The notes: generated by a model from the sequence alone, not told the origin. A stretch of 64,000 bases of DNA from Streptomyces sp. TG1A-8 (GCF_030499535.1 NZ_JASTLB010000001.1:2542001-2606000), one strand, 5' to 3'. Counted from the stretch's first letter, positions 1 to 8,861 are shown. A program made the numbers and translations.

Positions 1-476
1 AGCACACCGCGGGCGGTCTGATGACCACCGAGCCGATCGTGCTGCGGCCGGACGCCTCCGTCGCGGACGCGCTCGCCCGCGTCCGCAACCCCGACCTGTC
101 CCCCGCGCTCGCCGCCCAGGTCTACGTCTGCCGGCCGCCCGACGAGACCCCGACCGGCAAGTACCTGGGCACGGTCCACTTCCAGCGGCTGCTGCGCGAC
201 CCCCCGTACACCCTGGTCAGCTCGCTCGTCGACGACGACCTGCAGCCCCTGTCCCCCGGGGCCGCGCTGCCGGTCATCGCCGGGTTCTTCGCCACGTACG
301 ACATGGTGGCCGCGCCCGTGGTGGACGAGTCCGGGTCGCTGCTCGGGGCGGTCACCGTGGACGACGTGCTGGACCACATGCTGCCCGAGGACTGGCGGGA
401 GACGGAGTTCCACCTGGACGAGGAGACCGGCGAGCGCACCGCGGTGGACAAGGGGGCGCAGTCGCATGGTTCCTGA
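1..476 (+). CDS. MgtE-type CBS domain protein, C-terminal part (5' truncated)
   Basis: The reading frame is already open at the left edge (codons H-T-A-G-G-L precede the internal ATG at 21), so this is the C-terminal end of a longer gene. The TAGGLM stretch followed by an EPIVL strand matches the junction into the CBS pair of MgtE-like proteins. Two CBS repeats are visible, the second ending in a typical V-T-V-D-D-V-L-D-H helix around residues 115-122. The MgtE N-terminal domain would lie outside the window and no membrane part is visible. It overlaps the DUF1003 gene by 11 nt, so the two are probably co-transcribed. In MgtE the CBS pair senses Mg2+; whether this protein transports or only senses cannot be decided here. 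Confidence 0.85.
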   Translation, partial: HTAGGLMTTEPIVLRPDASVADALARVRNPDLSPALAAQVYVCRPPDETPTGKYLGTVHFQRLLRDPPYTLVSSLVDDDLQPLSPGAALPVIAGFFATYDMVAAPVVDESGSLLGAVTVDDVLDHMLPEDWRETEFHLDEETGERTAVDKGAQSHGS

Positions 477-1065
477 GCGCGAGGGCGGCCGCGAGCGCGG
501 ACCGGCCGGTGCCACGGCCACACCCCGGCGCACGCTCCGGCTGGACCAGCCGCGCCCGCCGCGCCGCCGGTTCCTGCCCGAGTGGGACCCGGAGGCCTTC
601 GGCCGGCTGTCGGAGAGGATCGCCCGGTTCCTGGGCACGGGGCGCTTCATCGTCTGGATGACGGTCGTCATCGTGCTGTGGGTGCTGTGGAACATCGCCG
701 CGCCGGCGGCTCTGCGCTTCGACCAGTACCCGTTCATCTTCCTGACCCTGATGCTGTCCCTGCAGGCCTCCTACGCGGCCCCGCTGATCCTGCTCGCGCA
801 GAACAGGCAGGACGACCGCGACCGGGTCAACCTGGAGCAGGACCGCAAGCAGAACGAGCGGTCCATCGCCGACACCGAGTACCTGACCCGGGAGGTGGCC
901 GCGCTGCGGACGGGGCTGGGCGAGGTGGCCACCCGTGACTGGATCCGGTCCGAGCTGCAGGACCTGCTCAAGGAGCTGGAGGAACGCCACCGCCGCGACG
1001 GCCGCGTCGTGTTCCCGGCGGAACGGGCGGACCACCCCGGCGGACGTGACGCAGAAGACCGCTGA
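466..1065 (+). CDS. DUF1003 family membrane protein
   Basis: 199 residues. A basic, proline-rich cytoplasmic N-terminus (about 1-60) is followed by two hydrophobic segments: one around F-I-V-W-M-T-V-V-I-V-L-W, and one around Y-P-F-I-F-L-T-L-M-L-S-L. The family hallmark LQASYAAPLILLAQNRQ leads into a charged C-terminal coiled coil (D-R-D-R-V-N-L-E-Q-D...). This matches DUF1003, whose function is unknown. The start overlaps the CBS gene, and pairing of an MgtE-like CBS protein with DUF1003 suggests a divalent-cation or envelope role, but that is inference. Confidence 0.88.
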   Translation: MVPEREGGRERGPAGATATPRRTLRLDQPRPPRRRFLPEWDPEAFGRLSERIARFLGTGRFIVWMTVVIVLWVLWNIAAPAALRFDQYPFIFLTLMLSLQASYAAPLILLAQNRQDDRDRVNLEQDRKQNERSIADTEYLTREVAALRTGLGEVATRDWIRSELQDLLKELEERHRRDGRVVFPAERADHPGGRDAEDR

Positions 1066-1108
1066 GGAGTTACCCGCGGGCCCCTCGGCGCGCCGTACCA
1101 TCGTCCTT

Positions 1109-2242
1109 ATGGCTACGGAAGACGCGGTGCGCGAGGCACTGGCGACGGTGAACGACCCCGAGATCAACCGTCCCATCACCGAACTGGGGATGGTCAAGTC
1201 GGTGGAGATCGGCGCGGACGGAGCGGTCGCGGTCACCGTCTACCTGACGGTGTCCGGCTGCCCGATGCGCGACACCATCACGCAGCGCGTCACGGAGGCC
1301 GTCTCCCGGGTCGAGGGCGTCACCCGGGTCGACGTGACGCTGGACGTGATGAGCGACGAGCAGCGCAAGGAGCTGGCCCACGCCCTGCGCGGCGGCCAGG
1401 CCGAGCGCGAGGTCCCCTTCGCCAAGCCGGGCAACCTCACCCGCGTCTACGCGGTCGCCTCCGGCAAGGGCGGCGTCGGCAAGTCGTCGGTGACGGTGAA
1501 CCTGGCCGCCGCCATGGCCGCCGACGGACTCAAGGTCGGTGTCGTGGACGCCGACATCTACGGCCACAGCGTGCCGCGCATGCTGGGCGCGGACGGCCGG
1601 CCCACCCAGGTCGAGAACATGATCATGCCGCCGTCGGCGAACGGCGTGAAGGTCATCTCCATCGGCATGTTCACCCCGGGCAACGCCCCGGTCGTGTGGC
1701 GCGGCCCGATGCTGCACCGCGCCCTCCAGCAGTTCCTGGCCGACGTGTACTGGGGCGACCTGGACGTCCTGCTCCTGGACCTGCCGCCCGGCACCGGTGA
1801 CATCGCCATCTCGGTCGCGCAGCTGATCCCGAACGCCGAGATCCTGGTCGTGACGACGCCGCAGCAGGCGGCCGCCGAGGTCGCCGAGCGCGCCGGTTCC
1901 ATCGCGGTCCAGACGCACCAGAAGATCGTCGGTGTGGTCGAGAACATGTCCGGCCTGCCCTGCCCGCACTGCGGCGAGATGGTCGACGTCTTCGGCACGG
2001 GCGGCGGCCAGCTGGTGGCGGACGGCCTGACCCGCACCACGGGCGCGTCGGTCCCGGTGCTCGGCAGCATTCCCATCGACGTCCGCCTGCGCGAGGGCGG
2101 CGACGAGGGCAGGCCGGTGGTGCTGACCGACCCCGCCTCCCCGGCGGGCTCGGCGCTGCGGGCCATCGCGGGGAAGCTGGGCGGACGCCAGCGGGGCCTG
2201 TCGGGCCTGTCCCTGGGCATCACGCCGAAGAACAAGTTCTGA
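1109..2242 (+). CDS. mrp: Mrp/NBP35 family Fe-S cluster carrier P-loop ATPase
   Basis: 377 residues from the ATG at 1109; the frame stays open further upstream, but that part lies over the DUF1003 gene. The N-terminus is a MIP18/DUF59 domain (about 1-85, with S-G-C-P near 49-52). It is followed by the deviant Walker A GKGGVGKSS at 119-127, a Walker B-like LLLDLPPGTGD segment, and the CPHC pair (Cys285 and Cys288) that bridges an Fe-S cluster in this family. These proteins carry or deliver [4Fe-4S] clusters in the cytosol. It runs toward the minus-strand gene at 2319, with a perfect hairpin between them. Mycobacterial mrp lies in the same sigE/tatB neighbourhood. Confidence 0.95.
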   Translation: MATEDAVREALATVNDPEINRPITELGMVKSVEIGADGAVAVTVYLTVSGCPMRDTITQRVTEAVSRVEGVTRVDVTLDVMSDEQRKELAHALRGGQAEREVPFAKPGNLTRVYAVASGKGGVGKSSVTVNLAAAMAADGLKVGVVDADIYGHSVPRMLGADGRPTQVENMIMPPSANGVKVISIGMFTPGNAPVVWRGPMLHRALQQFLADVYWGDLDVLLLDLPPGTGDIAISVAQLIPNAEILVVTTPQQAAAEVAERAGSIAVQTHQKIVGVVENMSGLPCPHCGEMVDVFGTGGGQLVADGLTRTTGASVPVLGSIPIDVRLREGGDEGRPVVLTDPASPAGSALRAIAGKLGGRQRGLSGLSLGITPKNKF

Positions 2243-2286
2243 CACCTCGCGCGGCGGCGCGGGAAGCCGGTTCCGGGCCGCGCGGG

Positions 2287-2317
2287 GAGGGGGCGCCGCG
2301 GTGTGCGGCGCCCCCTC
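2287..2317. terminator. bidirectional hairpin terminator
   Basis: Perfect 13-bp inverted repeat (GAGGGGGCGCCGC and its complement) with a 5-nt loop, lying between the convergent mrp gene and the minus-strand gene ending at 2319. There is no U-tract, as is usual in Streptomyces. Confidence 0.8.
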
Positions 2318-2318
2318 C

Positions 2319-2987
2319 TCACGCGTAGGCGGAGATGTCCTTCACCACGGCGAACCCGAGGCCGTACGCGCTCATCCCGCGCCCGTAGGCCCCCACGTGC
2401 ACCCCGGCCCCGGTGGAACCGGCCAGCACCCACCCGAACTCGCTCTCCCGGTAGTGGAACGGGGTGGCCACCCCGTCCACCGGCAGGGAGAGCCGGGACC
2501 ACTCCGGGCCGTCCAGGTCGTCGGCCAGCGCCCACGCGGTCTCGGTCTGCTGGTCCAGCCAGTCGTCCCGCAGGCTGTGGTCCATCTGCCCGGGCCAGGT
2601 GAAGGACAGCAGTCCCACACCCGCCAGCCAGGCGGCCGAGGACACCGACGTGGCCTCCAGCAGCCCCGTACCGTCGGCGCTCCTGCGGGTCGGGTTCGCG
2701 GCCACGGTGACCACCACCGCGAACTTTTCCCGAGCCTCGTCCGTGGCCGCGGCCACGTACTCGTTGCGCACCGAGGGCTCGTCGCCGTGCCCGATCGAAC
2801 CGTGCTCCACGGCCCCGTCGGCCGCCGTGCCGACCTGCATCAGCCAGCGCGGGCCCGTGAACGCCTCGTCGAGGCCGTACCACGGGAACGGAGCCCGCAG
2901 GTATCCGTCGATCGCGCGGCGGGCGGAGGGGAACTGCTGGCCCTCCGCGGCCGGCGCCTGTGCGCCCACCCGACTCGTCGTCTCCAT
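2319..2987 (-). CDS. conserved hypothetical protein
   Basis: 222 residues from the ATG at 2987, preceded by GAGGAGG about 10 nt upstream; a longer open frame exists but has no good ribosome site. No signal peptide or membrane segment is apparent. The sequence is an alpha/beta mix with aromatic-rich patches (PFPWYGLDEAFTGPRWLM; LLSFTWPGQMDHSLRDDW) and I do not recognise a family. It lies between mrp and tatB, convergent with mrp. Function unknown. Confidence 0.7.
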   Translation of the reverse strand: METTSRVGAQAPAAEGQQFPSARRAIDGYLRAPFPWYGLDEAFTGPRWLMQVGTAADGAVEHGSIGHGDEPSVRNEYVAAATDEAREKFAVVVTVAANPTRRSADGTGLLEATSVSSAAWLAGVGLLSFTWPGQMDHSLRDDWLDQQTETAWALADDLDGPEWSRLSLPVDGVATPFHYRESEFGWVLAGSTGAGVHVGAYGRGMSAYGLGFAVVKDISAYA

Positions 2988-3224
2988 CTGACCGGACGCC
3001 TCCTCGCTCTCGTCGGACCGGGCGGCCCGCCCCCCTTCGGGCGTACTCGTCCGGTCCGCACAACAACTCGGCAGCATATCCACACCGCCGGGAGCAGCAG
3101 GGAAACCGCCCGGCGCGTGGGGCGTCCGAGGGACCTGTTCAGGCCGTGTGCGGCAGGTGCGCGCCATGAGACACGTCACACGCCCTCGCGCGGTCCCGCG
3201 TGTCGGGCCGGGCGGGGCGCCGGG

Positions 3225-3647
3225 TCAGGTGGCGTCCGCGTCGAAGACCGGGCGGTCGTCCTCGCCGGGGTCCTCGGGCTTCTTGGCCATGTCGACGCGT
3301 CCGCCGGGGGACGGGGTGTCGCCGCCGCGGCCGTGGACGGCGTCCGTGACCTCGGCCATCTCCTTCTTCAGGTCGAAGCCGTTGCGGATCTCCTTCAGCC
3401 CCAGGTCCTCGTTGTCCAGCTGCTTGCGCAGGAAGGTCTTGGGGTTGAGGTCCTCGAAGTCGAAGTCCTTGAAGTCGGGGCCCAGCTCGGCGCGGATGTC
3501 CTGTTTCGCGCTCTCCGAGAACTCTCGGATCTTCCGGATCGTGCGCATCACGTCCTGGATGACCTTCGGGAGCTTGTCCGGACCGAAGACGAGCACGGCG
3601 AGCACAATGATCGTCACCAGCTCGAGTGGTCCTATGTCATTGAACAC
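3225..3647 (-). CDS. tatB: Sec-independent protein translocase subunit TatB
   Basis: 140 residues from the GTG at 3647, with AAGGAG 7 nt upstream. The N-terminus V-F-N-D-I-G-P-L-E-L-V is followed by one short membrane helix and the F-G-P-D-K-L-P motif that starts the amphipathic helix. A long charged C-terminal region comes next. The N-D-I-G start separates TatB from TatA. TatB binds twin-arginine signal peptides with TatC at the cytoplasmic membrane. Its place downstream of an anti-sigma/ECF sigma pair mirrors the mycobacterial sigE locus. Confidence 0.93.
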   Translation of the reverse strand: MFNDIGPLELVTIIVLAVLVFGPDKLPKVIQDVMRTIRKIREFSESAKQDIRAELGPDFKDFDFEDLNPKTFLRKQLDNEDLGLKEIRNGFDLKKEMAEVTDAVHGRGGDTPSPGGRVDMAKKPEDPGEDDRPVFDADAT

Positions 3648-3847
3648 CTGACGCTCCTTGCGCTGTCTCGGTCGCTCAACGGTACCCGGCACACCGGTGC
3701 GACCGGTACCGGCCCGAGGTGAGACTTGCGTCAGTTCCGCTCCGAAGCACCCGGCACGGGGGAACCCCCCGTCCACCGCCGCCGCGCGCCCGCCGGCCCG
3801 GGGCCGCCATCCGTGCGGGGACGGCTCCGGGACCGGCTCCGGGGCGG

Positions 3848-4831
3848 TCAGGGCATCCGGCGGGAGGCGGAAGCCGGGGCGGGTGGGGAGGCCGGGGCGG
3901 GAGCGGTGGTGGGGACGGGGACGGACAGCAGGCCGACGGCGGGGTCGGGGGCCGGGGCCCAGGCGATCAGGTCGGTCTCGTCCAGCGGGCGTATCAGCGC
4001 GGAGACCGCTGCCGCGCCGGCCATCACCGGCGCGGTCAGGGCGTGCAGCGGGTCCTCGGGCCGCACGCCGGCCGAGGAGGACACGCCGGGCAGCAGCGGC
4101 GCGGCCGCCGACACCGGCGCCACCGGGGTCGGGGCGAGCAGGCCGCCCTGGGTGAGGAGCGGTGCGACCGGGCGGCGGCGCTGGGTGTCGGGGGTGGCCG
4201 CGCCCGCGCCCCCGGTGCCCGCCGGGCGGACCGGGCCGACGGTGCCCGCGGCGCCGCCGCCACGGGCCTCCGCGGCCGTGTCGCCGGGGACGGCGCCGGT
4301 CATGCCGCCGAGGGCGACGGCGGCCAGGGACACCGCTCCGGCGGCGGCGAACGCGAACCGCAGCCCGCGCGAGGCGGCGCGGTCGCCGTCCGGGCGGCCC
4401 ACGGGGTGGACCGGGAAGCCGCGTTCCCCGAAGGCCAGGGGCCGGGCGGGGACGGCGGAGACGGCGGGGACGTAACCGAACTCGAAGCGCTCGCCGCGCC
4501 GCACACCGAAGGCGCCGGTGCCGGAGTCCCGCCCGAGCGGTCCGTCCTCCGCCGAGGGCGGGCCGCCGTCCGCGTCACCGCCCCCGGGAAGGCCCTGGAG
4601 GCGGGCCAGGAAGCTCTCGGAGGGCGGGGGCGGGGCCGCCTGCGCGAACACGTCCTTCAGCCGCCGCTGGGCGTCCGCCTCCGCCTTGCACCGGGCACAG
4701 GTGGCCAGGTGGGCGAGGACGCGCTCGCGCGACTCGTGACCGAGTTCTCCGTCCACCAGGGCGGAGAGGCGGTCTCCCAGGTGCTGCTCTGCGAGGTGTG
4801 CCTCGACAGGTTTCGGCCGTGATCCACTCAC
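3848..4831 (-). CDS. zinc-finger anti-sigma factor (RseA/RskA-like)
   Basis: 327 residues. The GTG start overlaps the stop of the upstream sigma gene by 4 nt (GTGA), implying translational coupling. An H-x3-C-x2-C zinc anti-sigma motif lies at His41, Cys45 and Cys48 (H-L-A-T-C-A-R-C). A proline- and glycine-rich linker leads to one membrane segment ([15 protein letters not shown]). An extracytoplasmic tail of about 130 residues, rich in Ala, Pro and Val, follows. It should hold the neighbouring ECF sigma factor at the membrane until released. At 327 residues it is about twice the length of mycobacterial RseA, mainly because of the low-complexity tail. Confidence 0.88.
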   Translation of the reverse strand: MSGSRPKPVEAHLAEQHLGDRLSALVDGELGHESRERVLAHLATCARCKAEADAQRRLKDVFAQAAPPPPSESFLARLQGLPGGGDADGGPPSAEDGPLGRDSGTGAFGVRRGERFEFGYVPAVSAVPARPLAFGERGFPVHPVGRPDGDRAASRGLRFAFAAAGAVSLAAVALGGMTGAVPGDTAAEARGGGAAGTVGPVRPAGTGGAGAATPDTQRRRPVAPLLTQGGLLAPTPVAPVSAAAPLLPGVSSSAGVRPEDPLHALTAPVMAGAAAVSALIRPLDETDLIAWAPAPDPAVGLLSVPVPTTAPAPASPPAPASASRRMP

Positions 4832-5619
4832 GCGGTCGCGCCTCCTCCCCCCAGGGCCGGCACCCGGGGGACGAAGGAGCGCCGCTCGGCCCTCCTCGCC
4901 TCGGGCGAGCGGTGGGCGAGTGCCTTGCGCAGCTGGGAACGGCCGCGGTGGATGCGGGAGCGGACGGTGCCGAGCTTCACGCCGAGGGTCGCGGCGATCT
5001 CCTCGTAGGACAGTCCCTCGATGTCGCACAGGACGACGGCGGCGCGGAACTCCGGCGCGAGGGTGTCCAGGGCCTGCTGGACGTCCGCGTCGAAGTGGGC
5101 GTCGTTGAAGGCCTGCTGCGGGGTGGGCTCGCGGCTGGGCAGGCGCTCGGCCGCGTCCTCGCCGAGGGCGTCGAAGCGGATGCGCTGCTTGCGCCGGACC
5201 GTGTCCAGGAACAGGTTGGTGGTGATGCGGTGCAGCCAGCCCTCGAAGGTGCCCGGCGAGTACGTGGACAGCGAGCGGAAGACGCGGACGAAGACCTCCT
5301 GGGTGAGGTCCTCGGCGTCGTGCTGGTTGCCCGTGAGGCGGTAGGCGAGCCGGTAGACCCGGCCGCTGTGCGTGCTGACGATCTCCTCCCACGTGGGCGG
5401 AGTCCACGCCTGCCCGTCCGCGTCGGTGGAGAAGGTCGCGGTCTGGGCGGCGGCCGCGGCGGAGCCGGCGGCGGCGTGGCTGTGGTCAGCAGCGGTGTCG
5501 GTCACGGATCTCGGCCTGCTCGCCGGCCCGAGGAAGCGCCGCAGCACTCCTGCTCGGTCACCGGATGCGGCCGCACCTCCCCTGTCGGCTCTGGTGGTGT
5601 CCAGCGGAGCCCCTACCAT
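4828..5619 (-). CDS. ECF RNA polymerase sigma factor (mycobacterial SigE-like)
   Basis: 263 residues from the ATG at 5619, with GAGGTGG immediately upstream. A disordered N-terminal extension (about 1-72) precedes region 2 ([14 protein letters not shown], 101-114) and region 4 ([12 protein letters not shown] with [10 protein letters not shown]). It forms a coupled pair with the anti-sigma gene; tatB follows and mrp is nearby, the same cast as M. tuberculosis sigE-rseA-tatB. It is not the gene called sigE in Streptomyces, so no symbol is given. Likely role: envelope or surface stress response. It is divergent from the methyltransferase at 5829. Confidence 0.93.
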   Translation of the reverse strand: MVGAPLDTTRADRGGAAASGDRAGVLRRFLGPASRPRSVTDTAADHSHAAAGSAAAAAQTATFSTDADGQAWTPPTWEEIVSTHSGRVYRLAYRLTGNQHDAEDLTQEVFVRVFRSLSTYSPGTFEGWLHRITTNLFLDTVRRKQRIRFDALGEDAAERLPSREPTPQQAFNDAHFDADVQQALDTLAPEFRAAVVLCDIEGLSYEEIAATLGVKLGTVRSRIHRGRSQLRKALAHRSPEARRAERRSFVPRVPALGGGGATA

Positions 5620-5828
5620 AACCACCTCGCCCGTTAGCTCCGGATAAGGGGTTTTACGAGAATTTGATGCACACTGATGCGCCTCGTGCGGCTGCGTCAG
5701 CATGTGCTCGGCGTCCTGACCCACCTCATACCCCCCGTCGCGTCCCCGGCCACCTGCTCACCCGTATAAACGCCCGGTCCCATCTGCGGGTTCCCGGCGC
5801 CAGCGGATACAGTCACGCCCAGGCAACC

Positions 5829-6479
5829 ATGGGCAAGGAGAGGGCCATTACCGGCAACCGGCAGACGAGCTGGGCGTTCGTCGACGCCTTTGTCGCCGAG
5901 GACGAGGCGCTGCGCTGGGCCCGTGACCGGGCCCACGAGGCAGGGCTGCGCTCGGTGTCGCCCAGTGCGGGCGCCGCGCTGCGGGTGCTGGCCGCCTCCG
6001 TGGACGCGAAGGCGGTCGCGGAGATCGGCACCGGGTGCGGCGTGTCCGGGATCCACCTGCTGCACGGCATGCGGCCGGACGGGGTGCTCACCACGGTCGA
6101 CTCGGAGCCGGAGAGCCAGCAGTTCGCCCGGCAGGCCTTCCGGGCCTGCGGCTTCGCCAGCAACCGGGCCCGCTTCATCCCGGGCCGCGCCCTGGAGGTG
6201 CTGCCCCGGCTGGCGGACGCCGGGTACGACCTCGTCTTCTGCGACGGGGACCGCCTGGAGTACCCGGACTACCTCGCTGAATCGTTGCGTCTGCTGCGGC
6301 CCGGCGGCCTGGTGGTCTTCGAGGGCGTCTTCGCGGGCGGCCGCACGGTCGACTCGGGGCCGCAGCCGACGGAGGTGCTGCGGCTGCGGGAGCTGCTGCG
6401 GACGGTGCGCGAGAGCCCGGAGCTGGTGACGTCGCTGCTGCCCGTCGGCGACGGGCTGCTGTGCGCCGTCAAGCGGTGA
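5829..6479 (+). CDS. O-methyltransferase, class I SAM-dependent (CCoAOMT-like)
   Basis: 216 residues from the ATG at 5829. The SAM motif E-I-G-T-G-C-G-V-S-G lies near residue 67, the acidic V-D-S-E-P-E segment binds ribose, and post-motif LVFCDGD and LRPGGLVVFEGV strands follow. The overall plan is that of the caffeoyl-CoA/catechol O-methyltransferase family (Methyltransf_3). Substrate unknown. It is transcribed divergently from the ECF sigma gene across a 209-nt spacer; the same adjacency (Rv1220c next to sigE) is known in mycobacteria. Confidence 0.88.
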   Translation: MGKERAITGNRQTSWAFVDAFVAEDEALRWARDRAHEAGLRSVSPSAGAALRVLAASVDAKAVAEIGTGCGVSGIHLLHGMRPDGVLTTVDSEPESQQFARQAFRACGFASNRARFIPGRALEVLPRLADAGYDLVFCDGDRLEYPDYLAESLRLLRPGGLVVFEGVFAGGRTVDSGPQPTEVLRLRELLRTVRESPELVTSLLPVGDGLLCAVKR

Positions 6480-6508
6480 CCGGGGCGGCGCGGGAGGGCC
6501 GTGGACAC

Positions 6509-6544
6509 GGCTGCCCCGGCACCGCGCACGATGCCGGGGCAGCC
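6509..6544. terminator. hairpin terminator between convergent genes
   Basis: Perfect 13-bp inverted repeat (GGCTGCCCCGGCA and complement) around a 10-nt loop, lying between the methyltransferase stop and the DUF3117 stop. Confidence 0.8.
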
Positions 6545-6567
6545 GCAGGGACAGCTTCGGTGGGACG

Positions 6568-6735
6568 TCAGACGACGACCTTCTTGAGGGCGTCGCCAAG
6601 CGCCTCGGCCTCGTCAGGGGTCAGCTCGACGACGAGTCGACCGCCGCCTTCGAGCGGAACGCGCATGACGATGCCCCGCCCCTCCTTGGTCACCTCGAGC
6701 GGGCCATCGCCCGTTCGCGGCTTCATGGCCGCCAT
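6568..6735 (-). CDS. DUF3117 family small protein
   Basis: 55-residue protein starting M-A-A-M-K-P-R-T-G-D-G-P-L-E-V and ending D-A-L-K-K-V-V-V. It has the length and sequence of the actinobacterial DUF3117 family (mycobacterial Rv1211). A GGAAGGGG ribosome site lies just upstream. Function unknown. It is soluble, with a predicted beta-rich core and a charged helix (TPDEAEALGDALKK). The tag-DUF3117 neighbourhood is shared with M. tuberculosis. Confidence 0.92.
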   Translation of the reverse strand: MAAMKPRTGDGPLEVTKEGRGIVMRVPLEGGGRLVVELTPDEAEALGDALKKVVV

Positions 6736-7112
6736 GCTCGTTCCCCTTCCTGAAACCAGCTCATCGTCTGCCTACGACCCCTTCTGAAGGGCAACCGCAG
6801 TCCGCACGGACACGCGACACCGGCATCGAACACATTGCTTCCAGGCCATTATCCCGCATCTCAGGACCCGATGACCAACATCGGTCCGCATCACTTGGGC
6901 AACGCGCGCGAGCAAAACCACCCAATTCGGCGATGTGGCTGCGATACTTCGCCGCCGCCCGAAGGCGCCGCGACCGGCTCCTCCCGTGATTTCTTTGACG
7001 CAGGTCACACGTCGGGTGCGGCCCGGGGACGGCGATCTCCGCCATGCTGTCCTCCAGACGGCGGCGTACCGAGCGGTACGTCACCAGCCGCGACACCGGA
7101 GGGGATGCGCCC
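6736..7112. other. intergenic region between DUF3117 and enoyl-CoA hydratase genes
   Basis: 377 bases holding the divergent control regions of both genes. No convincing coding potential was seen. A candidate minus-strand promoter is listed separately, and GGAGGGG lies just before the hydratase start. Confidence 0.6.
6848..6878 (-). promoter_or_regulatory. candidate promoter for the DUF3117 gene
   Basis: On the minus strand a TTGGTC hexamer (6873-6878) is followed 19 nt later by GATAAT (6848-6853). That would give a leader of about 100 nt. The -10 is good for Streptomyces, but the spacer is long, so this is tentative. Confidence 0.3.
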
Positions 7113-7916
7113 ATGGCCGACACCGTGCTCTACGAGGTGAGCGACGGACTCGCGACGATCACGCTCAACCGCCCCGAGGCGATGAACGCGCTGAACGTCG
7201 AGACCAAGGCCGCCCTGCGGGAGGCGGCGGAATCCGCGGCCGGGGACACGGCCGTACGGGCGATCCTGCTGACCGCCGCCGGTGACCGGGCGTTCTGCGT
7301 GGGCCAGGACCTCAAGGAGCACATCACACTGCTCGCCGCCGACCGCGAGACGGGCTCCGGGCAGACGATGAGCACGGTCAGGGAGCACTACAACCCGATC
7401 GTGAGGGCCCTGGCCGGCGCTCCCAAGCCGGTGGTCGCGGCGGTGAACGGGGTCGCGGCCGGGGCGGGCTTCGGCTTCGCGCTCGCCGCCGACTACCGGG
7501 TGGTCGCGGACACGGCGGCCTTCAACACCTCCTTCGCGGGCGTCGCGCTGACCGCCGACTCCGGCGTCTCCTGGACGCTGCCCCGGGTGGTCGGCCCCGG
7601 ACGCGCCGCCGACCTGCTGCTCTTCCCGCGCAGCATCGGCGCCCCGGAGGCGCTGGAGCTGGGCATCGCCAACCGGGTGGTGCCCGCGGCCGAGCTGCGC
7701 GACGAGGCCGGGCGGGTGGCGCGGGCGCTGGCCGAGGGGCCGACGGTGGCGTACGCGGCGCTGAAGGAGTCGCTGGCCCACGGGCTGACGCACTCCCTGG
7801 CCGAGACCCTGGAGAAGGAGGACGAGCTGCAGACGCGGGCCGGGCGCTCCGAGGACCACGCGATCGCCGTGCGGGCGTTCGTGAACAAGGAGAGGCCGCA
7901 GTACCTGGGCCGGTGA
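7113..7916 (+). CDS. enoyl-CoA hydratase/isomerase family protein
   Basis: 267 residues, start chosen at the ATG behind GGAGGGG. Crotonase features are present: L-N-R-P-E-A-M-N-A-L-N near 17-27, the oxyanion-hole segments AFCVGQDL and V-A-A-V-N-G-V-A-A-G-A-G-F-G, and a C-terminal Q-T-R-A-G-R-S-E-D-H region. The double-Ala-Gly oxyanion loop and D-S-G-V-S-W resemble the PaaG/PaaF branch of phenylacetate degradation. Proposed reaction: hydration or isomerisation of an enoyl-CoA; the exact substrate is not decidable. Stands alone, convergent with tag. Confidence 0.9.
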   Translation: MADTVLYEVSDGLATITLNRPEAMNALNVETKAALREAAESAAGDTAVRAILLTAAGDRAFCVGQDLKEHITLLAADRETGSGQTMSTVREHYNPIVRALAGAPKPVVAAVNGVAAGAGFGFALAADYRVVADTAAFNTSFAGVALTADSGVSWTLPRVVGPGRAADLLLFPRSIGAPEALELGIANRVVPAAELRDEAGRVARALAEGPTVAYAALKESLAHGLTHSLAETLEKEDELQTRAGRSEDHAIAVRAFVNKERPQYLGR

Positions 7917-7923
7917 GCGGCGC

Positions 7924-8511
7924 TCACCGGGCGCTTCTGGCCGCGCAGGTCTCCAGGTGGTCGTCGACCAGCCCGCACGCCTGCATCAGGGCGTAGGCCG
8001 TCGTGGGGCCGACGAACCGCAGGCCCCGCTTCCTCAGGGCCTTGGACAGGGCCGTGGACTGCGGCGTGACCGCGGGGACGTCGGCGAGGGTCCTGGGGGC
8101 GGGGCGGGACGCCGGGTCGGGGGCGTGGGACCAGACGAGGCCGTCCAGCTCGCCGTCCGCCCAGCCGGCGAGCAGGCGCGCGTTGGCGAGCGTGGCGTCG
8201 ATCTTGGCGCGGTTGCGGATGATGCCGGGATCGGCCAGCAGGCGCTCGCGGTCCTCGTCGGTGAAGGCGGCGACCTCCGCGATCCGGAAGCCGGCGAAGG
8301 CCGCGCGGAAGCCGGGGCGGCGGCGCAGGATCGTGATCCAGGACAGGCCCGACTGGAACGCCTCCAGGCTGAGCCGCTCGAACAGGGCGTCGTCGCCGTG
8401 GACCGGGCGGCCCCACTCCTGGTCGTGGTACGCCACGTAGTCCTCGGTGGACAGCGCCCAGGGGCAGCGCAGCCTGCCGTCGGGCCCGGCGAGGGCGGCT
8501 CCGTCGCTCAC
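7924..8511 (-). CDS. tag: DNA-3-methyladenine glycosylase I
   Basis: 195 residues from the GTG at 8511, which overlaps the upstream stop (GTGA). The N-terminus contains C-P-W then Y-H-D-Q-E-W-G, and the C-terminus D-D-H-L-E-T-C, giving the Cys/His pairs that bind zinc in Tag. Middle motif S-L-E-A-F-Q-S-G-L-S-W is the substrate-pocket region with its conserved Glu. It excises 3-methyladenine from alkylated DNA. It is coupled to a DivIVA-like gene, as in M. tuberculosis Rv1209-tagA. Confidence 0.95.
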   Translation of the reverse strand: MSDGAALAGPDGRLRCPWALSTEDYVAYHDQEWGRPVHGDDALFERLSLEAFQSGLSWITILRRRPGFRAAFAGFRIAEVAAFTDEDRERLLADPGIIRNRAKIDATLANARLLAGWADGELDGLVWSHAPDPASRPAPRTLADVPAVTPQSTALSKALRKRGLRFVGPTTAYALMQACGLVDDHLETCAARSAR

Positions 8512-8861
8512 CGCTGGTCCTCCTGGCCGGTGCGGTGCGGGCGGGCGGGCGCGGCGGCGGCCCGGGCGCCGGCCAGCGCGGACTCCAGGTCGGCGATCCG
8601 GGCGTCGCGCTCGGCGAGTTCGGCGGCGAGGCGGCCGAGGGCGTCGTCGACGTCGGCCATGCGGTAACCGCGCACGGCGAGCGGGAAGCGCAGGGACTCG
8701 ATGTCCGCCCCGGTCACCGGGCGGTCCGGGGGCAGCGGGTCCTGGAGCCGCTCCGCGGCCGTCTCCGGCAGCGGGCCGCTCCCGCCGCCGCCGACCACGG
8801 CGAGGGTCACCGCGGCCACCACGACGGCGAGGGCGACGACCAGGAACAAGAACATAACCAT
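8508..8861 (-). CDS. DivIVA-domain membrane-anchored small protein
   Basis: 117 residues from the ATG at 8861 (an in-frame GTG 15 nt upstream is possible; neither has a strong ribosome site). One N-terminal membrane helix (M-F-L-F-L-V-V-A-L-A-V-V-V-A-A-V) is followed by the DivIVA-like stretch IESLRFPLAVRGYRMADVDD and a coiled coil (L-A-A-E-L-A-E-R-D-A-R-I-A-D-L-E). DivIVA proteins mark curved membranes and organise polar growth; this short form is unassigned. It is coupled by GTGA to tag. Confidence 0.82.
   Translation of the reverse strand: MVMFLFLVVALAVVVAAVTLAVVGGGGSGPLPETAAERLQDPLPPDRPVTGADIESLRFPLAVRGYRMADVDDALGRLAAELAERDARIADLESALAGARAAAAPARPHRTGQEDQR

Noticed and set aside
935-1108. 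An upstream extension of the Mrp gene
   Set aside because: It overlaps the DUF1003 gene out of frame and lacks the family's N-terminal sequence. The ATG at 1109 begins the MIP18-like domain.
4828-5619. Naming the ECF sigma gene sigE
   Set aside because: In Streptomyces that name belongs to a different ECF factor. The resemblance here is to mycobacterial SigE by gene neighbourhood.
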